Shown in pieces: positions 44,856-56,617 of a stretch of DNA of 64,000 nucleotides; the first letter of the stretch is position 1; each line of letters begins with the position of its first letter. This DNA is from Pilatotrama ljubarskyi. Its lineage: Eukaryota; Basidiomycota; Agaricomycetes; Polyporales; Polyporaceae. The DNA is taken from the NCBI GenBank assembly GCA_022385805.1, contig MU277673.1, forward strand, positions 1 to 64,000. The letters run 5' to 3'. Both the position numbers and the translations under genes were made by a program. The notes below the pieces were generated by a model. It was not told the origin of the DNA. It made no database searches and was given only the letters and a program-made list of their open reading frames with translations.

Positions 44856-47800
44856 CTAAAGCGTCTCCTCCCGGACCCGTCGTGCAATCTGGTCGAATTC
44901 GAACCCCAACGCACGCATGAAACCACGGTCCTCCTCCTGCTCGATCCTGCCCAACTCATCATCCCCGTCATCTGACCACGAACGCTCGAACGACAGGCTT
45001 AGGCTTGGGCTGAATCGGATCGTCTTCGTCACCGAAGTGCTCGTACTTTGACCGACAAGCTGAGCTACGGCACTCGTGCTCGCGCATTTTCCTATCACGT
45101 TCGGCCTGAAGGTGTAGGAACCAGGTATAGAAAGATTGTCCGCGTCGGGGTACCGGTCCTGCGACCCTCCGGACCCGAAGCTGAACGTGCCGCTGGAGTA
45201 GTCGGGAGTCCGTGCGAAGCTCATGCTGTCGAGGTCCGACTCAGGACCAGGGGAAGACGAGCGGTCCGCATCGAAGCTGGGGTGATGATAGTGTTCGCTG
45301 AGTTGTTCCTGGGCGTCGAAGTAGGCAGATGCAGCTCGGGAGCTTGAGATGGATGATGCTAAACTAAGCCGGTTGGAGTAGGGGACGCGAGCCAGCGAAG
45401 GGCGAGCCTGAAGCTCGAGAGCCGTCCTCGGTTGAATGATATGGAACGGCACACCCTGAGTTATGGTAGAGACCGTGTCACCCCGCGGCCGACGAGCATA
45501 CTGCGGTGCATGGGTGGTATTCGGGCTGGGCGGGACCGCCGGTCGCCCGTTGAAGCCGCCTGCAGCGACACGAGTGCGAGAGGCTCGCTTGGCCATCATG
45601 GAAGACAGAGAGAAGCGTCGAGAGCGTTTGGCCTTCGGAGTCGTGGCTACGGTTTCCGGACCCGATGAAACATGAGGACCAGACGGTGCCGTCTGCGTAC
45701 GAACCCTGCCGGGAGAGTCCTCCGCAGAGCGGTGCTCTTGGCTATCGCGGGTGATGTAGACACTCGGCAGCTCCCCACCCCAGTAGTGATTCCCGATTGA
45801 CACTGAACCGCAGTCGTGGCTAGGAGCTCTGGAATATGATCGACGCGTCCCCGTTCGCGAAGGCGTTGCAGAGGATGAATTGTCGCAGGACGTACGCAAG
45901 GGCATCTGTGGAAGAGGTGGGCGAGGCATCACTGTTGACCGGATGATGTCTATCCGTGACTTGGAAAGAGCGGAGGACAAGGAGAACCTTCGCGCGTTAC
46001 GAGCCCCTTGCACGGGCTCTTCGTCGGTGACAGTTTGAGGAGCAGTCCGAGTGCGTTGACGCCGTGGTCTTGGAGTATGCGGGGAACGATTGGGACTCTG
46101 AGTAGAGGGTGAATTGCGAAGCAGCGGATCGGCAGCGGGTAGAGAACTAGCAGGAGATTCCACTGGTGCGCTTGGGCTACCGGGCCGGCCAGCAGATGAA
46201 CGCTTTGCCATCGCCGACGCGAGGCTATCCGCTCTCGATGGCAAGAAGACAGCCGGCAGTGGAAGGGAGCGACGATGATTGCGCAAGACCTTGGCCCTAG
46301 GACTTGGGATTGGGATCGGATGCTCCTGCTGCATATATCAGAAGAGGCCGGGAGCTGGAAGGGCATATACTAACCGACTGGTACTCGACGTTGGTGACCT
46401 CCGTCGTGGTGGTCATCAAGGCGTACTCTTCGTTGGTGCTGCTCTTGTTCGAAGGGCTGCCCTTGCTTCGAAACAATCCTCGGAGCCGTTCACCGATTCT
46501 ACGCACTTTGCCCAACACTGGTTGCTTGGCGGGCTTGATCTTCCTCGGTGGAATCTCCTCACCAACATCAACCCTGGTAGATATCGTCTTCGACGTGATA
46601 GGATGAGGGCTCTGCCTCATGGTCGGGGGAGGAGCAGAGCGACGGCGCGCACGTGAAGAGTCTATGTGGGCCACAGCGAGACCCCCAGGAGCGTCGTAAG
46701 CCTCATCTCCATGACTGTAAACCTCTCCGCTCCGATGGCCTGCGGAGGCTTGTGTGACACATGATTGCTGTCTGTAGGCATCTGGACGCGAAAGATCCCA
46801 GTTATGCGGCTCATCAAGAGTGGCGGCAGTGCCTGACGCGGATTGGAACGATGGTGGGATGGATAAAGATGACCTGGACGCGGACGAGGCTACCGCAGCC
46901 GCCAGCGCAAACGCGTCCATTTGTGAGGCCGATGGAGATAGTATTGTTGCAACAGGACGAGTGGAACCGGCGATACCAGCGTTGTCGCTCTCAAACGGAG
47001 GAAGGACCAGCGAGTCATTATCCGAGACGTACAAGCTCGTGGGGAGCGAGGCGATGGTCAGCTGAGGAGAAGGTTCCGGTGTCGTGTTGATCTCAGGGAA
47101 GAAGTCGGCGGCGAGGCAAGATGGTGAGAGGATACCTGAAGATCGTAGAGTCGACGGAGGATGCTCTCTCCTCGGAGACGGAATACTGAACGAGGTTGGC
47201 GTCGAGCATGTCTCAGAAAACGGAGACGGCGGAGCTGGAGGAGAATCGTGATGCCCAAAGTGAGAAGCGAAGCTCTGAAGCGGAAGTCTGAGTGGAGGAA
47301 GGCCAGGGACCATGTTGAGGAGCGGGGGGTCAAGGTAGGGAGACGCGAAGCAGTCGCGCATGTGTGGAGAGGACGCCTGCTTCCCTACAAGAGCGCTCGC
47401 ACCATGACGAGGAGCCGGAGCTTTACCCGAATCCATGAAAGCATTCGGTGAGTCCCGTGTACCTTCGCCGGCACCGAAGACGGCCAGCAGACTCCCATTT
47501 CTTCCTGAAAGGAGGGAACCCATACCCGCCAAGTCGGGTGTATTGAGCGCGCTCGAAGCTGCGCTTGAGAGCTGAGGATGCCAAGTTAGCGGGGTGAAAC
47601 TTCATATGGTATGGCGGGAATGACGAACCGTGTTCTCGGTCAGACCAGACATTGTGGAGTCTTGAGAAGTACTCGCAGTGAGTGGTACGAAGTCTGGACT
47701 GGCAGGGGTCGCGGGACTTGATGGTTGCGTAATGGATGAGACGCAGCCAGCATACGTCCACCGCCTCCGGGCTTTAGCTGCGGTAAGGTTGACTACTTGT

Positions 47801-47937
47801 GAGACAGAGATAGCAGGGGAAGAGGCGATAGAGACGTCTGGATCGCAGGCGTCCTGCGATGAGGTCGGCCACGCGCCCGGCACCAACGGTGACGGAGGAG
47901 GCTGGAAGGCAGGCTGGGACGACGACGGCGACGCCAT
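44856..47937 (-). CDS. Unrecognised Ser/Arg-rich protein
   Basis: I do not recognise a family. Three exons join in frame: 47937 to about 47634, then about 47570-46385, then about 46332-44856. The N-terminus is MASPSSSQPAFQPPPSPLVP. The whole protein, about 1,000 residues, is rich in Ser, Pro, Arg and Thr and looks disordered, with no membrane segment. Two basic helical patches stand out, GKVRRIGERLRGLFRSKGSP and a repeated ARRFSLSSALSK / RRFSLSSMMAKR motif that could be kinase sites. The C-terminus ends with an amphipathic stretch, DRGFMRALGFEFDQIARRVR, the best candidate for a conserved element. An in-frame ATG at 48018 would add 27 residues. Confidence 0.65.
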
Positions 47938-48400
47938 GGCTGGTAGGGGGAAGGTGGTGGTTGGGAGAGAAGGAGGGTCGACGGGGAGGCGAGTCGAGTG
48001 AGGACGCACTTGAATCATGACACTTGCCTTTCTGGGAACGCGTTCCGTCGATCCTCCCCCAAACCTTCGAAGTCAGGAAGCGCCCATAAACACGTCCGTG
48101 TCATGCCATGACGGTTCTTCTGTTGTAGCACATCCGTATATGGGCCGACGCAAGCCATATCGAGCAGTCTCCCTGCCCGACAGGGACGGCACGGTCGATC
48201 GACCGAGCCGAGACACGCAGCAAGACTTGTGCGGGGTTATTCATGTCAGACCACCGTGCAAACCCAGATAGAAGTTCGACGGATCCATTAGCCGCATTTT
48301 ACCAATAGACAAAGCAGGGGGACTTGTCTAAATCACGCTGCGCCCGCAGCGCATGGGATATCTAGCGGACCTCTAGCAACTCCGGCACCGGCACTCGCGC
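47938..48400. other. Intergenic region
   Basis: Upstream of the Ser-rich gene and downstream of the aminotransferase stop. Nothing was recognised. Confidence 0.5.
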
Positions 48401-50069
48401 TCAGAGCTCGCCCTTGACCGCCTTGCTGACGCTCTCCGAGAAGTAGTCAATGTTGTGCGAGTTCAGGCCAGCCATCGAGATACGGCCGTCGGCAGTCATG
48501 TAGATATGCGCCTTCTCCGCCAACGCCTTCGTCTGAGGCTGCGTCAAGCCCGTGAAGCTATCGCGTAGATACGCCGATTAATCCTAGAACATCCACCTAG
48601 TACTGTACCCAAACACGCACCTGAACATGCCAATCTGGCGGGTAATATGCTTCCAGTCGCCAGGCGTCTTGAGGCTCACCAGGTTGTCGTGCAGGCGGTG
48701 GCGCATGTCGATGATGCGACCAGCCATGTGCTTCACCTCAGACTCCCACAGACCATACAGGTCCTGGTTGCCGAGGATCGTAGCGGCAATGCGAGCACCG
48801 TGCAGCGGCGGGTTCGAGTACATCGGCCGAATGACGATTTTCAATTGGCTCTCTACGCGAGCGCGCTCCTCGGGGTCGGCGGTGATGAGCGAGAACAAAC
48901 CGACACGCTCGCCGTAGAGACCCATGTTCTTAGCGAACGACTGCGCCAGAGCAACCTGGTGGCCCTGGGAGACGAAGTGCCGGACGGCGAAGGCGTCACG
49001 CGTCGTGGAGCCGGACGCGAAGCCCTGGTAGGCCATATCAAAGAAGGGGAAGAGCGACTTCTCCTTCACTATGTCCGAGATCTCCTTCCACTGCTCGGGC
49101 GTGGGGTCCACACCGGTGGGGTTGTGCGCGCAAGCGTGGAGCAGGACAATGGACTTCTCCGGCATGTTCTTGAGGGCGCAGGGACAAGAATGAGCATTGC
49201 GAGCCATGAATGTGGGCGGCGGGGCGGCTCACCTTGAGGTCCTCCTTCAGGCCCTCGAAGTCGAGACCAACGGTCTTCTTGTCGAAGTACCGGTAGTTCT
49301 TGACCTCGAGGCCGGAGTCACGAAAGACGGGGGTATGGTTGCCCCACGAAGGCGTAGGGAGGTAGATGGTCTTCGAGTGGGGGTAGAACCGACCGAGGAA
49401 CGCGCCGCCGATGCGGAGGGCGCCAGTGCCCGAGATCGACTGCGTCACCGCAATCTAGCAACAGCACACGATGTCATTAGGCGCCTGCCACATCATAGTT
49501 GGACCGAGAAAGACGCACCCGCTTCTCCTGGAGGGGCGTGCTGTCGGAGCCGTACGCGAGCGTAGCCGCGGCGCCGTTGAACTCGGGAAGACCGGTGATG
49601 GGGAGGTACTCCTTGTCCGGGTTCTGCTGAACGAGGATCTCCTCCGCCCTCTTGACGGCGTTCAGGACGTACGGCTTGCCGTTCTCGTCACGGTATGCAC
49701 CCACGCCGAGGTTGATCTTGCGCGGGTCCTTGTCGGCCTTCCACGCCTCGGTAACACCTGTGATTCCAGCCTGGTCAGCTGTCCGTCTCTACGCAGGCAT
49801 GAACGTGTGACTGGCGGAATGTGGGGAAGGAATTATGCATATGGACGGAACCGAGGTACAGGACCAGCCCACGTCGAGCATGGGAAGTCCGCAATGCAAC
49901 AGAGAACGGTTCTCCGGCACATTTACCAGAGTGAAGGCAAGAGAGATCGCCACGTACCAAGAATAGGATCGGGAGGGCCAGCCGGGACCGCAGACCAGAC
50001 GGAGAGGGACCCGGCATAGCGGACATGCCTGGGGGCGGCGCGAGCAAGAGGTCGAGCAATGGCCTGCAT
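48401..50069 (-). CDS. Aspartate aminotransferase, mitochondrial
   Basis: PLP enzyme that interconverts aspartate and oxaloacetate with glutamate and 2-oxoglutarate; part of the malate-aspartate shuttle. [20 protein letters not shown] is an Arg-rich mitochondrial presequence. The core reads [20 protein letters not shown] across intron 1, then [76 protein letters not shown] and the PLP-lysine segment [14 protein letters not shown]. The substrate-binding arginine is in [15 protein letters not shown] and the C-terminus is [20 protein letters not shown]. Introns are short and in frame. About 420 residues. It is divergent from AspRS. Confidence 0.96.
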
Positions 50070-50439
50070 TTCGACAACGCAGGGTTGTACAGAGAAGTGG
50101 AGGAGGTGGAGAAAGAAAAAAAGAGGATGAGGTGGTATATGCTACAGTCTGGCAGAGGCCAGAGTCATCTGCCACCGAGAGCTCGCTCGTCTGATTTCGC
50201 ACGGCGGCGGTAGAACGGCCGGGGCAAGCCCAGTGCACGGGCGCTTCGGCGCGAGAATATTTGCTACGGCCCTAACCCCAATCGCGCATAACACCTAACC
50301 CTAGATCTGGGGCAGGCTAGATCAGATAACTCTGACTTCGCTCGACTCGACTCTGTATCTCGAGCGCTGCTAGACTCGAGCCTCGCTCTGTAAAACCTCC
50401 CAGAAACTCCTCGGGAGCCTCCCAAAACCTCTACGCACC
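50070..50439. promoter_or_regulatory. Shared divergent promoter of aspartate aminotransferase and AspRS
   Basis: The two start codons are 370 bp apart. Within it, CCCTAACCCC (50270-50279) and CCTAACCCTA (50294-50303) are telomere-like words, the reverse complements of GGGTTAGGG-type sites. In other eukaryotes such teloboxes occur at promoters of translation-related genes and bind TTAGGG factors. Their use here is inference. Confidence 0.4.
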
Positions 50440-52438
50440 ATGGCTGACTCGGAATCTGTTCAAAATGCTCCCTCTCAGCTGCCGTAAGCCCATGCGCACT
50501 CGCGGTGTACTTGCGCTAATCATTGGTTATGCAGTGCCGCGGCAGAAGGCGCAGATGCTCCCAAGGGCCCGTCAAAGAACGAGCTGAAGAAACGCGCGAA
50601 GGAGGAGGAGAAGGCGCGTAAGGCCGCAGAGAAGGCCGCGAGACAAGCCGAGCTCGAAGCACAGAAAGCCGCAGCTGAAGTTGTGAGTGCGTCTTAGAAA
50701 GACTCAGGGGACCGTATGCTAGATGACCGCCTTTCGCTTTGGCGTGCAGGATTATGCTAAGGACTTCTATGGGAAGCTCCCTCTGAATCAGTCGCAATCT
50801 CGCCCCAGACGCGAGCGCGTCCAAATCGCATCCCTCACCCCCGAGATGGACGGTCAAACCGTGCTCCTCCGTGCTCGTGTGCAGACATCGCGCGCTCAGG
50901 GCAGCAAGATGGTCTTCCTCAACCTGCGTCAACGCACGGACTCCGTCCAGGCTCTCCTGACTGTCGCCCCCGGCAAGGTCAGCAAGCAGATGGCGAAGTG
51001 GGCCGCGGGCCTCCAGATCGAGAGTATCGTGCTCGCGGAGGGTGTGGTCAAGAAGGCACCTGAGATCATCAAGAGCGCGACGGTTGGGGATGTCGAACTT
51101 CACCTCACGCAGGTGAGTGGCCCTAGTGTATGCCTCCATATCCACGAGCTGATCGGTTCTCGCGCTTAGCTCCACTTGATCTCCGGGCTGGAAACGGTGC
51201 TGCCCTTCACGGTGGACGATGCCAACCGCCCCGAACCCGCAGAAACTGAGGCTGAAGATGTTCAGTTCAAGCGCGTCCTCCTTGACACCCGTCTCAACAA
51301 CCGCGTGGTCGACCTTCGGACGCAGACCAACCAAGCTGTGTTCAAATTGCAGCACGGAATCAGCCATCTGTTCAGGGAATATCTGGACAGCAAGGGCTTC
51401 ACAGAGATTCATAGTCCTAAGCTCCAAGGCGCTGCCACGGAATCCGGTGCATCCGTATTCCAAGTCAGCTACTTCAAGGGTGGGTTTGCCGTTATCTCTT
51501 CTTACGATGTTGTGACAAACACTCGATTGCCCCAGGCAAGGCATACCTCGCGCAATCGCCCCAGCTGGCCAAGCAGATGGCGATCGCGGCCGACTTTGAG
51601 CGTGTCTACGAGATTGGTCCCGTCTTCCGTGCGGAGGACTCAAACACGCACAGGCACATGACTGAGTTCATCGGCCTCGATCTCGAGATGGCCATCGAGG
51701 AGCACTACCACGAGGTCATGGAGCTCCTCGACGGACTCTTCCTGCACATGTTCCGCAGCTTGAAGCAGAAGTATGCCAAGGAGATCGAGACCGTGCGCAA
51801 GCAGTTCCCCGCGGATGAATTCAAGTGGCGCGAAGGCCCCGAGGGCACACTCAAGCTCTCCTTCAAGGAGGCGGTCGATCTCCTCGTGGAGGACGGTGTT
51901 CCGCGGGAGGACCTCGACGACATTGAGTGCGTGCGGCGTCGTGACTGGAGACGACTGAAGATTGACAGATGGTATGTATAGCACGACAAACGAGAAGCGC
52001 CTCGGACGCATCGTCCGCGCGAAGTACGACACCGACTACTTCATCATTGACAAGTTCCCCATGGCGCTTCGCCCCTTCTACACGATGCCCGACCCCGAGG
52101 ACCCCGTAAGCCCTACTTCTTACTTTTGTGTCCGTTTGGTAGCTGATACGTCCGGGCTGCAGACCCTATCGAACTCGTACGACTTCTTCATGCGCGGCGA
52201 AGAGATCCTCTCCGGTGCGCAGCGCGTGCACGACGCGAAGCTACTCGCGGAGCAGATGCGCGGCAAGGGCATCGACCCCGCGTCGATGAGCTACTACCTC
52301 GAAGCGTTCAAGCTCGGCTGCCCGCCCCACGGTGGAGGAGGCATCGGTCTCGAGCGTGTGCTCATGCTCTTCCTCAAGCTCAACAACATCCGTCGGGCGT
52401 CGCTCTTCCCCAGAGACCCCAAGCGGCTAGAGCCCTGA
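50440..52438 (+). CDS. DPS1: Aspartyl-tRNA synthetase, cytosolic
   Basis: Class II aminoacyl-tRNA synthetase charging tRNA-Asp. The N-terminal extension has a Lys/Ala/Glu-rich helix ([20 protein letters not shown]) that binds tRNA in yeast. The OB-fold anticodon domain includes [20 protein letters not shown]. Motif 1 is [18 protein letters not shown]. Motif 2 is [15 protein letters not shown], and motif 3 is [12 protein letters not shown] with the ATP-binding arginine. Other core segments are [20 protein letters not shown] and [20 protein letters not shown]. The protein ends [14 protein letters not shown], as in eukaryotic AspRS. An intron near 51926-51965 and several others are needed. About 560 residues. 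Confidence 0.96.
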
Positions 52439-52896
52439 GCAAAGGCGGTAGATGGGGAAGGCATCCGTGGCGAACCTTGCGCTCTGTCTTGGCCCGATCG
52501 ATGCGAATCCGAACTGACCTCCTCCGACCGCGGGCCCGGAGGGGTAGAAATGTGACTGTGCTGCCATAGAGTGAGTGTGAAAGGGGGACGATGTGATGTT
52601 GACGAGCAGTGTACCACATGTACCAGTGAATGTACCAATCGAACGCCATTTCTCGGCACTTGCCCGAACCCTCTTCGTTCGCAACATATTACAGCTGTGT
52701 CGTTCCGTCGCGGAGAACACAGAAGCCAGCCGCCTCCGCCTCCGCCTCCGCCTCCGCCGCACGTCTTCCCCGCCCCCGTGCTCCGACTCCGCGCCCGCCC
52801 AACCCCCGCAAGCTACCCTCCACAACGGCGTACCCGTCCGTCGCACTCCTCCTCGACCACACGCCCCCAAGACGACCTTCACGACACGACCACGCG
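52439..52896. other. Intergenic region with a CGCCTC microsatellite
   Basis: AspRS 3' UTR followed by the upstream region of a small membrane protein gene. It contains the hexanucleotide repeat at 52731-52757. Confidence 0.6.
52731..52757. repeat. CGCCTC hexanucleotide microsatellite
   Basis: About four and a half perfect copies of CGCCTC. They lie about 140 bp upstream of the membrane protein start. Confidence 0.9.
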
Positions 52897-53496
52897 ATGT
52901 ACATCCGTTCCGAACCCGACTTGTCCCCAGGAGACCAGCTCTGCCCCCCATCCTACCCACCATGCGAACCCGCCCTCAGCGCCGGACCCGCGCTCCCAGA
53001 TCTCAACGCGGAGAACAGCTCTGCGTCCACCTCTCCGACTCTCGAACCCGCTCCGCAAAATGCACTCGCGGAGAACATCCAGCGTATCGGCAAGCAGAAC
53101 TTCGTGGGCATCGTCGTCATCGCGGTGCTCGTCTTCGTCGGGCTCGTGCTCTGGCTCTCGTTTGGCCAGTGGCCGCGCAAGGGCATGCGCAGGTTCCGGG
53201 AGCGGCTCAAGCGCGGAGATAGTAGGCTCGCCAGGAGCGGGCGCGGGCACGGAGGCGGAGGCGGGGATTGCGGGCAGGATGTCCGCTCGGGCGCGCGCTC
53301 GGCAGCAAGGCCTGCTAACGGTCAACACGACGCTCACGCGCAGGACGAGAAACGCGAGGTGGGCGGACGGCGGACGGGTTCGCCGTCTTCGCCGCTGTCC
53401 ATGGAGATAGAGGTAGACAGCTTGGAGAAGGAGGCAGGCGAGACGCAGACGAAGAGGATCCCTCGCGTGCACTTTGCTGATCCCCCGCGGGCCTAA
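52897..53496 (+). CDS. Small single-pass membrane protein, unrecognised
   Basis: Intronless, 199 residues from MYIRSEPDLSPGDQLCPPSY. Residues about 65-90 form one membrane helix (NFVGIVVIAVLVFVGLVLWL). It is followed at once by a strongly basic patch (RKGMRRFRERLKRG), so the C-terminal tail should be cytosolic (positive-inside). The N-terminus is Pro/Ser/Ala-rich with no signal peptide. The tail is Gly/Arg-rich and ends KRIPRVHFADPPRA. I do not recognise a family. The upstream frame is open to 52630 but lacks better starts. Codon use matches neighbouring genes. Confidence 0.6.
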   Translation: MYIRSEPDLSPGDQLCPPSYPPCEPALSAGPALPDLNAENSSASTSPTLEPAPQNALAENIQRIGKQNFVGIVVIAVLVFVGLVLWLSFGQWPRKGMRRFRERLKRGDSRLARSGRGHGGGGGDCGQDVRSGARSAARPANGQHDAHAQDEKREVGGRRTGSPSSPLSMEIEVDSLEKEAGETQTKRIPRVHFADPPRA

Positions 53497-54138
53497 ACGC
53501 ATGTCTCGTCGACCGTACGTAGCTTTCGAGAGACATCCTATGACACGGCCCTTGGGCTATGATTTGCTGCGACTTTGAGCCATCGACATGCCCACTGCCA
53601 GCCACCATCTGCAGGCAAAGTGTGCTTCGGGCTTGCGAGAGCTGGAGACGTACTTTCGAGTATATGAGCACATGATGCGAAAGATCTGTCCGGGGTCGTA
53701 AGGAGGGAGCGAAGGGAATAAGGCAGTGCGTACGATAAATCCAGCTAGATGTGGGTGCTCATGTTCTACAAACCGAGAGCAGCAGCAGCAGCAGCGAAGA
53801 ACAAGATATGATAGGTAGCAATAACACAACAGGGAGAATGAAAGAACCGGGCTGAAGATGGGCGTGGGGACGCTATCGCGGAGGTACGTTGAGCACGAGG
53901 GTAACGATAGTGGTGACGAACGAGAGAGGTGGGGGAGTAGTGCGAAGAGTACAATGCAGGGGTGCGTACGATCATGCGATGCGATGCTTCCAGCGACGAA
54001 CTGACTGTAAAACGTCCACGTCTCAGCGGGCCCTCTTCAGGAAAATACACAGTGGATCAAGCAGCGACGAACCCGATAGATAAGACCTTCCTTTCCTTTC
54101 CTTTCCTTCTACTGCGCAGACATTCTTCGTCCGACTTC
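53497..54138. other. Convergent intergenic region with simple repeats
   Basis: 3' flanks of the membrane protein and the SSH4-like gene. It holds an AGC trinucleotide run (53778-53795) and a CTTTC pentanucleotide run (54086-54109). Confidence 0.6.
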
Positions 54139-56161
54139 TCATGAACGTCGCTCGCGACGGCTTCGGTGCCTCTCGGACCGCGACGAGCTCGCGATGCCCA
54201 CAAGGTTCGACGGAATCGCGCCTCTCTCCAGAGCAGCGGCGATGACCTCGGCAGGGAGGTCTATCTGCGCGCCGTCGGGGTAAGCATAAGCGTCGAGCGG
54301 TGAATACGCAGGGGGCTCCGCGCTGAGCACGTCCAGCTGCGCCGCCGACGGGCTATTAGAGACATGAGCACTGTTGCCTGGGGCAGGAGAACTCGAAGGG
54401 GCTAACGCCTGCAGATGGATGTCGCGTGGGCCGGGAGTGGGCAGGTCTGCAACCACAGGCGACTCGGGGGGAGGGTGGACGTGGATCGCGAGGTCTGCAC
54501 CTGAAACCGACGAACGAGAGCCCGCGCGCGCATGAGTGATGTTGAACGGCTGGGGTCGGGGAGTATTGAACTGGTTCGCACCTGCGCCCGCCGCGCCTCG
54601 GGAGGGTGGCCGAGATGCGTACGAGGAGCCGGACGCAGACGAGCCGTCCTCGTCTGTCTGGGGAGGGTCCCTTTGGGTTGGAGAGGGAGGGATATTAGCG
54701 TTTGGAGGGGCATGGAATGGCAGGTCAGTGGGCGAGATGTACCTCCGAGAAGTGGACGGCCCGGCGGCACCAGCAGACTCAGGCTCTTCCTCAATCGGCG
54801 TGATGGGTGGTGGGGGCGTGTCGGGAGGGGAAGGTGATGTCAGCGGGCTACCGCGGAGCGGTGAGGACTCGATAGGAGCAGAGGTTGGCTGCCCGACCCT
54901 GGGTCTCCGCGAACGGTGCGACCGACGGGAGCGAGCAGAAGCACCTGCAGGGCTGGCCGGGGAGATCAGATCAGGCGTAGGTGTCAAGTCTCCTCCCGAC
55001 GCGAGCAAGATGCTCCCTGCCTCACTCCCGTAGGCCGGAGGAGGGGCAAGCGTGCCTTGACTAGGCGCCAGGCCCCACCGCTTCACGTTCGCTTCGATGA
55101 ACACGAACCCGGACTGCCCCAGATTGATGTGGATGCTGCAAGGCCCGTCGGCACCAACGGTCGGGAAGAGGTTCCAGTTCGTCAGGCCAGTATAGGCATC
55201 CTCCATCTTCCGCCCGTTCTTCGTAAAGAAGACAGTCCCGGAACGAGGGCGGTATCCGACCCCGAGGACATCACCCTCCTTGAGAGTGGTACCGCATGCA
55301 GTCGCGGTGAACGGGAAATTGTGGGATTTGTCACCATTCGAGTGATATGCGACCGAGTACCGACACAATCCCGGGAGGCGGAACCAAGGGTAGGGTTTCG
55401 TGGCTAATCCAATAGCGACGTTGGTCGTTGGAGGCAGATCGAACATCTTGGCCTCCCAGTAGTATACCTCGTTTAGCTTAGGCAATGGCAGATTGGACTG
55501 CACAGAAGATGCGCAGAGTGGGTCCGGCAGGAATGTGAGCTCGGTACGGGCATGCACCAGCAAGGACGACAAAGCCTCGAAATCGGGCTCGAATGACCAT
55601 GCTGAGACGCCCTTCTCTTGGATCGAGAGGAACTGGGACAGCGTGATGTCCGTAGGCATAGAGTTCGGTGGATGCTGAAGCTGGTACTCTGTTCGACGCG
55701 CGTGAGCATCCATTTACACAGAACCGTGTGAGCTTGATCATACCTTTGGAACGCAAGTATGCTCTCCGCTCCGACTCGTTTACTGTCTCGAGCCAACGAG
55801 ACTCGACGCCGTCGAAACCGCCCTCACCCTCGATGAGGTCTTCTCGACTCATATCTATCGGCCCCTCGTTGTCGCGGAGCATGATGCCGCGTCGCCTGCG
55901 TAGGAGGATGACGCACACGAGGAAGAGCAGGAGAAGGAAGAGGAACGTGGAGAGCACGATAAGCATCGGAAGGAGGATGTAGAAGGCATCGCCAGAGCCA
56001 TTGCCTGGCAGCTGAGGGCGGTCATCCATGTCTGGTTGACGAGCTATTCGAACGTTAGGAAGGTTGTCCCGGACGGCGTTGATGCCGGCTGACAGCGCGT
56101 CGGTAACATCGCGCCAGTCGGCCGAGAGATGCTCGGGAGCACGCCCTTGCGAGGGGCTCAT
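54139..56161 (-). CDS. SSH4/EAR1-type SPRY-domain membrane protein
   Basis: In yeast Ssh4 and Ear1 are endosomal/vacuolar adaptors that recruit the ubiquitin ligase Rsp5 to cargo. Exon 1 (from 56161) has a short lumenal N-terminus, then a membrane helix (YILLPMLIVLSTFLFLLLLF) and a basic stop-transfer RRRR. It splices near 55743-55692 to YQLQHPPNSMPTDITLSQFL. The SPRY core contains YYWEAKMFDLPPTTNVAIGL, YHSNGDKSHNFPF, GDVLGVGYRPRSGTVFFTKN, GRKMEDAYTGL and NLGQSGFVFIEANVKRWGLA. The C-terminal tail (about 280 residues) is Ser/Pro-rich and includes two PPxY motifs (PPAY in LAPPPAYGS and in AEPPAYSPL), as needed for Rsp5 WW domains. The protein ends RRERRS. About 650 residues. Confidence 0.87.
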
Positions 56162-56613
56162 GGCTTGCAGTCTAGCCGTGCAGAAGACAAAGAGAAGAAA
56201 GAGGAGAAGAAAGGGCAGCGAGCGAGACTGAGAGCGGCGAGAATGCGAAAGAAGGGGACGAGGGAGAGCGTTGGTGGGAATCGAGCCTGCTCCAGTCAGT
56301 CAGTCACTCGCACTCGCTGGAGTCTCCCGGACCCGCGGCGCGCAAGCGCGGCCACTGCCGGACGTCGTCGGCGTGCATCGCCCGGCTGCGGCGCCCAGAA
56401 CGGTCAACGTCCGTCACCAGGCTCCGGAACTGCGCCGAAGCGGCCGAGGAGGGATGACATAAGCTGAGTGCGGGGGAGACGGGCGCCTGTATGCACGCCG
56501 CCTGAGCGAGACTGCATCCGCGTTCACTACGAGTCGGAGTCTGGCTGACTGCTGCTCCTTCCGGCTGCTTTCTCGTAGATCCTCGCTATCCACCGCATGG
56601 CGCCGCGATCCTC
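56162..56613. other. Divergent promoter region
   Basis: Lies between the SSH4-like gene and SNF4. The last bases contain the overlapping uORF described separately. Purine-rich near 56170-56260. Confidence 0.55.
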
Positions 56614-56617
56614 ATGA
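56597..56617 (+). promoter_or_regulatory. uORF overlapping the SNF4 start codon
   Basis: ATG at 56597 opens a six-codon frame (MAPRSS) that stops at TGA 56615-56617. The main ATG is at 56614, so start and stop share ATGA. If the transcript starts upstream of 56597, ribosomes would terminate exactly at the main start, allowing termination-coupled reinitiation. Confidence 0.55.
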
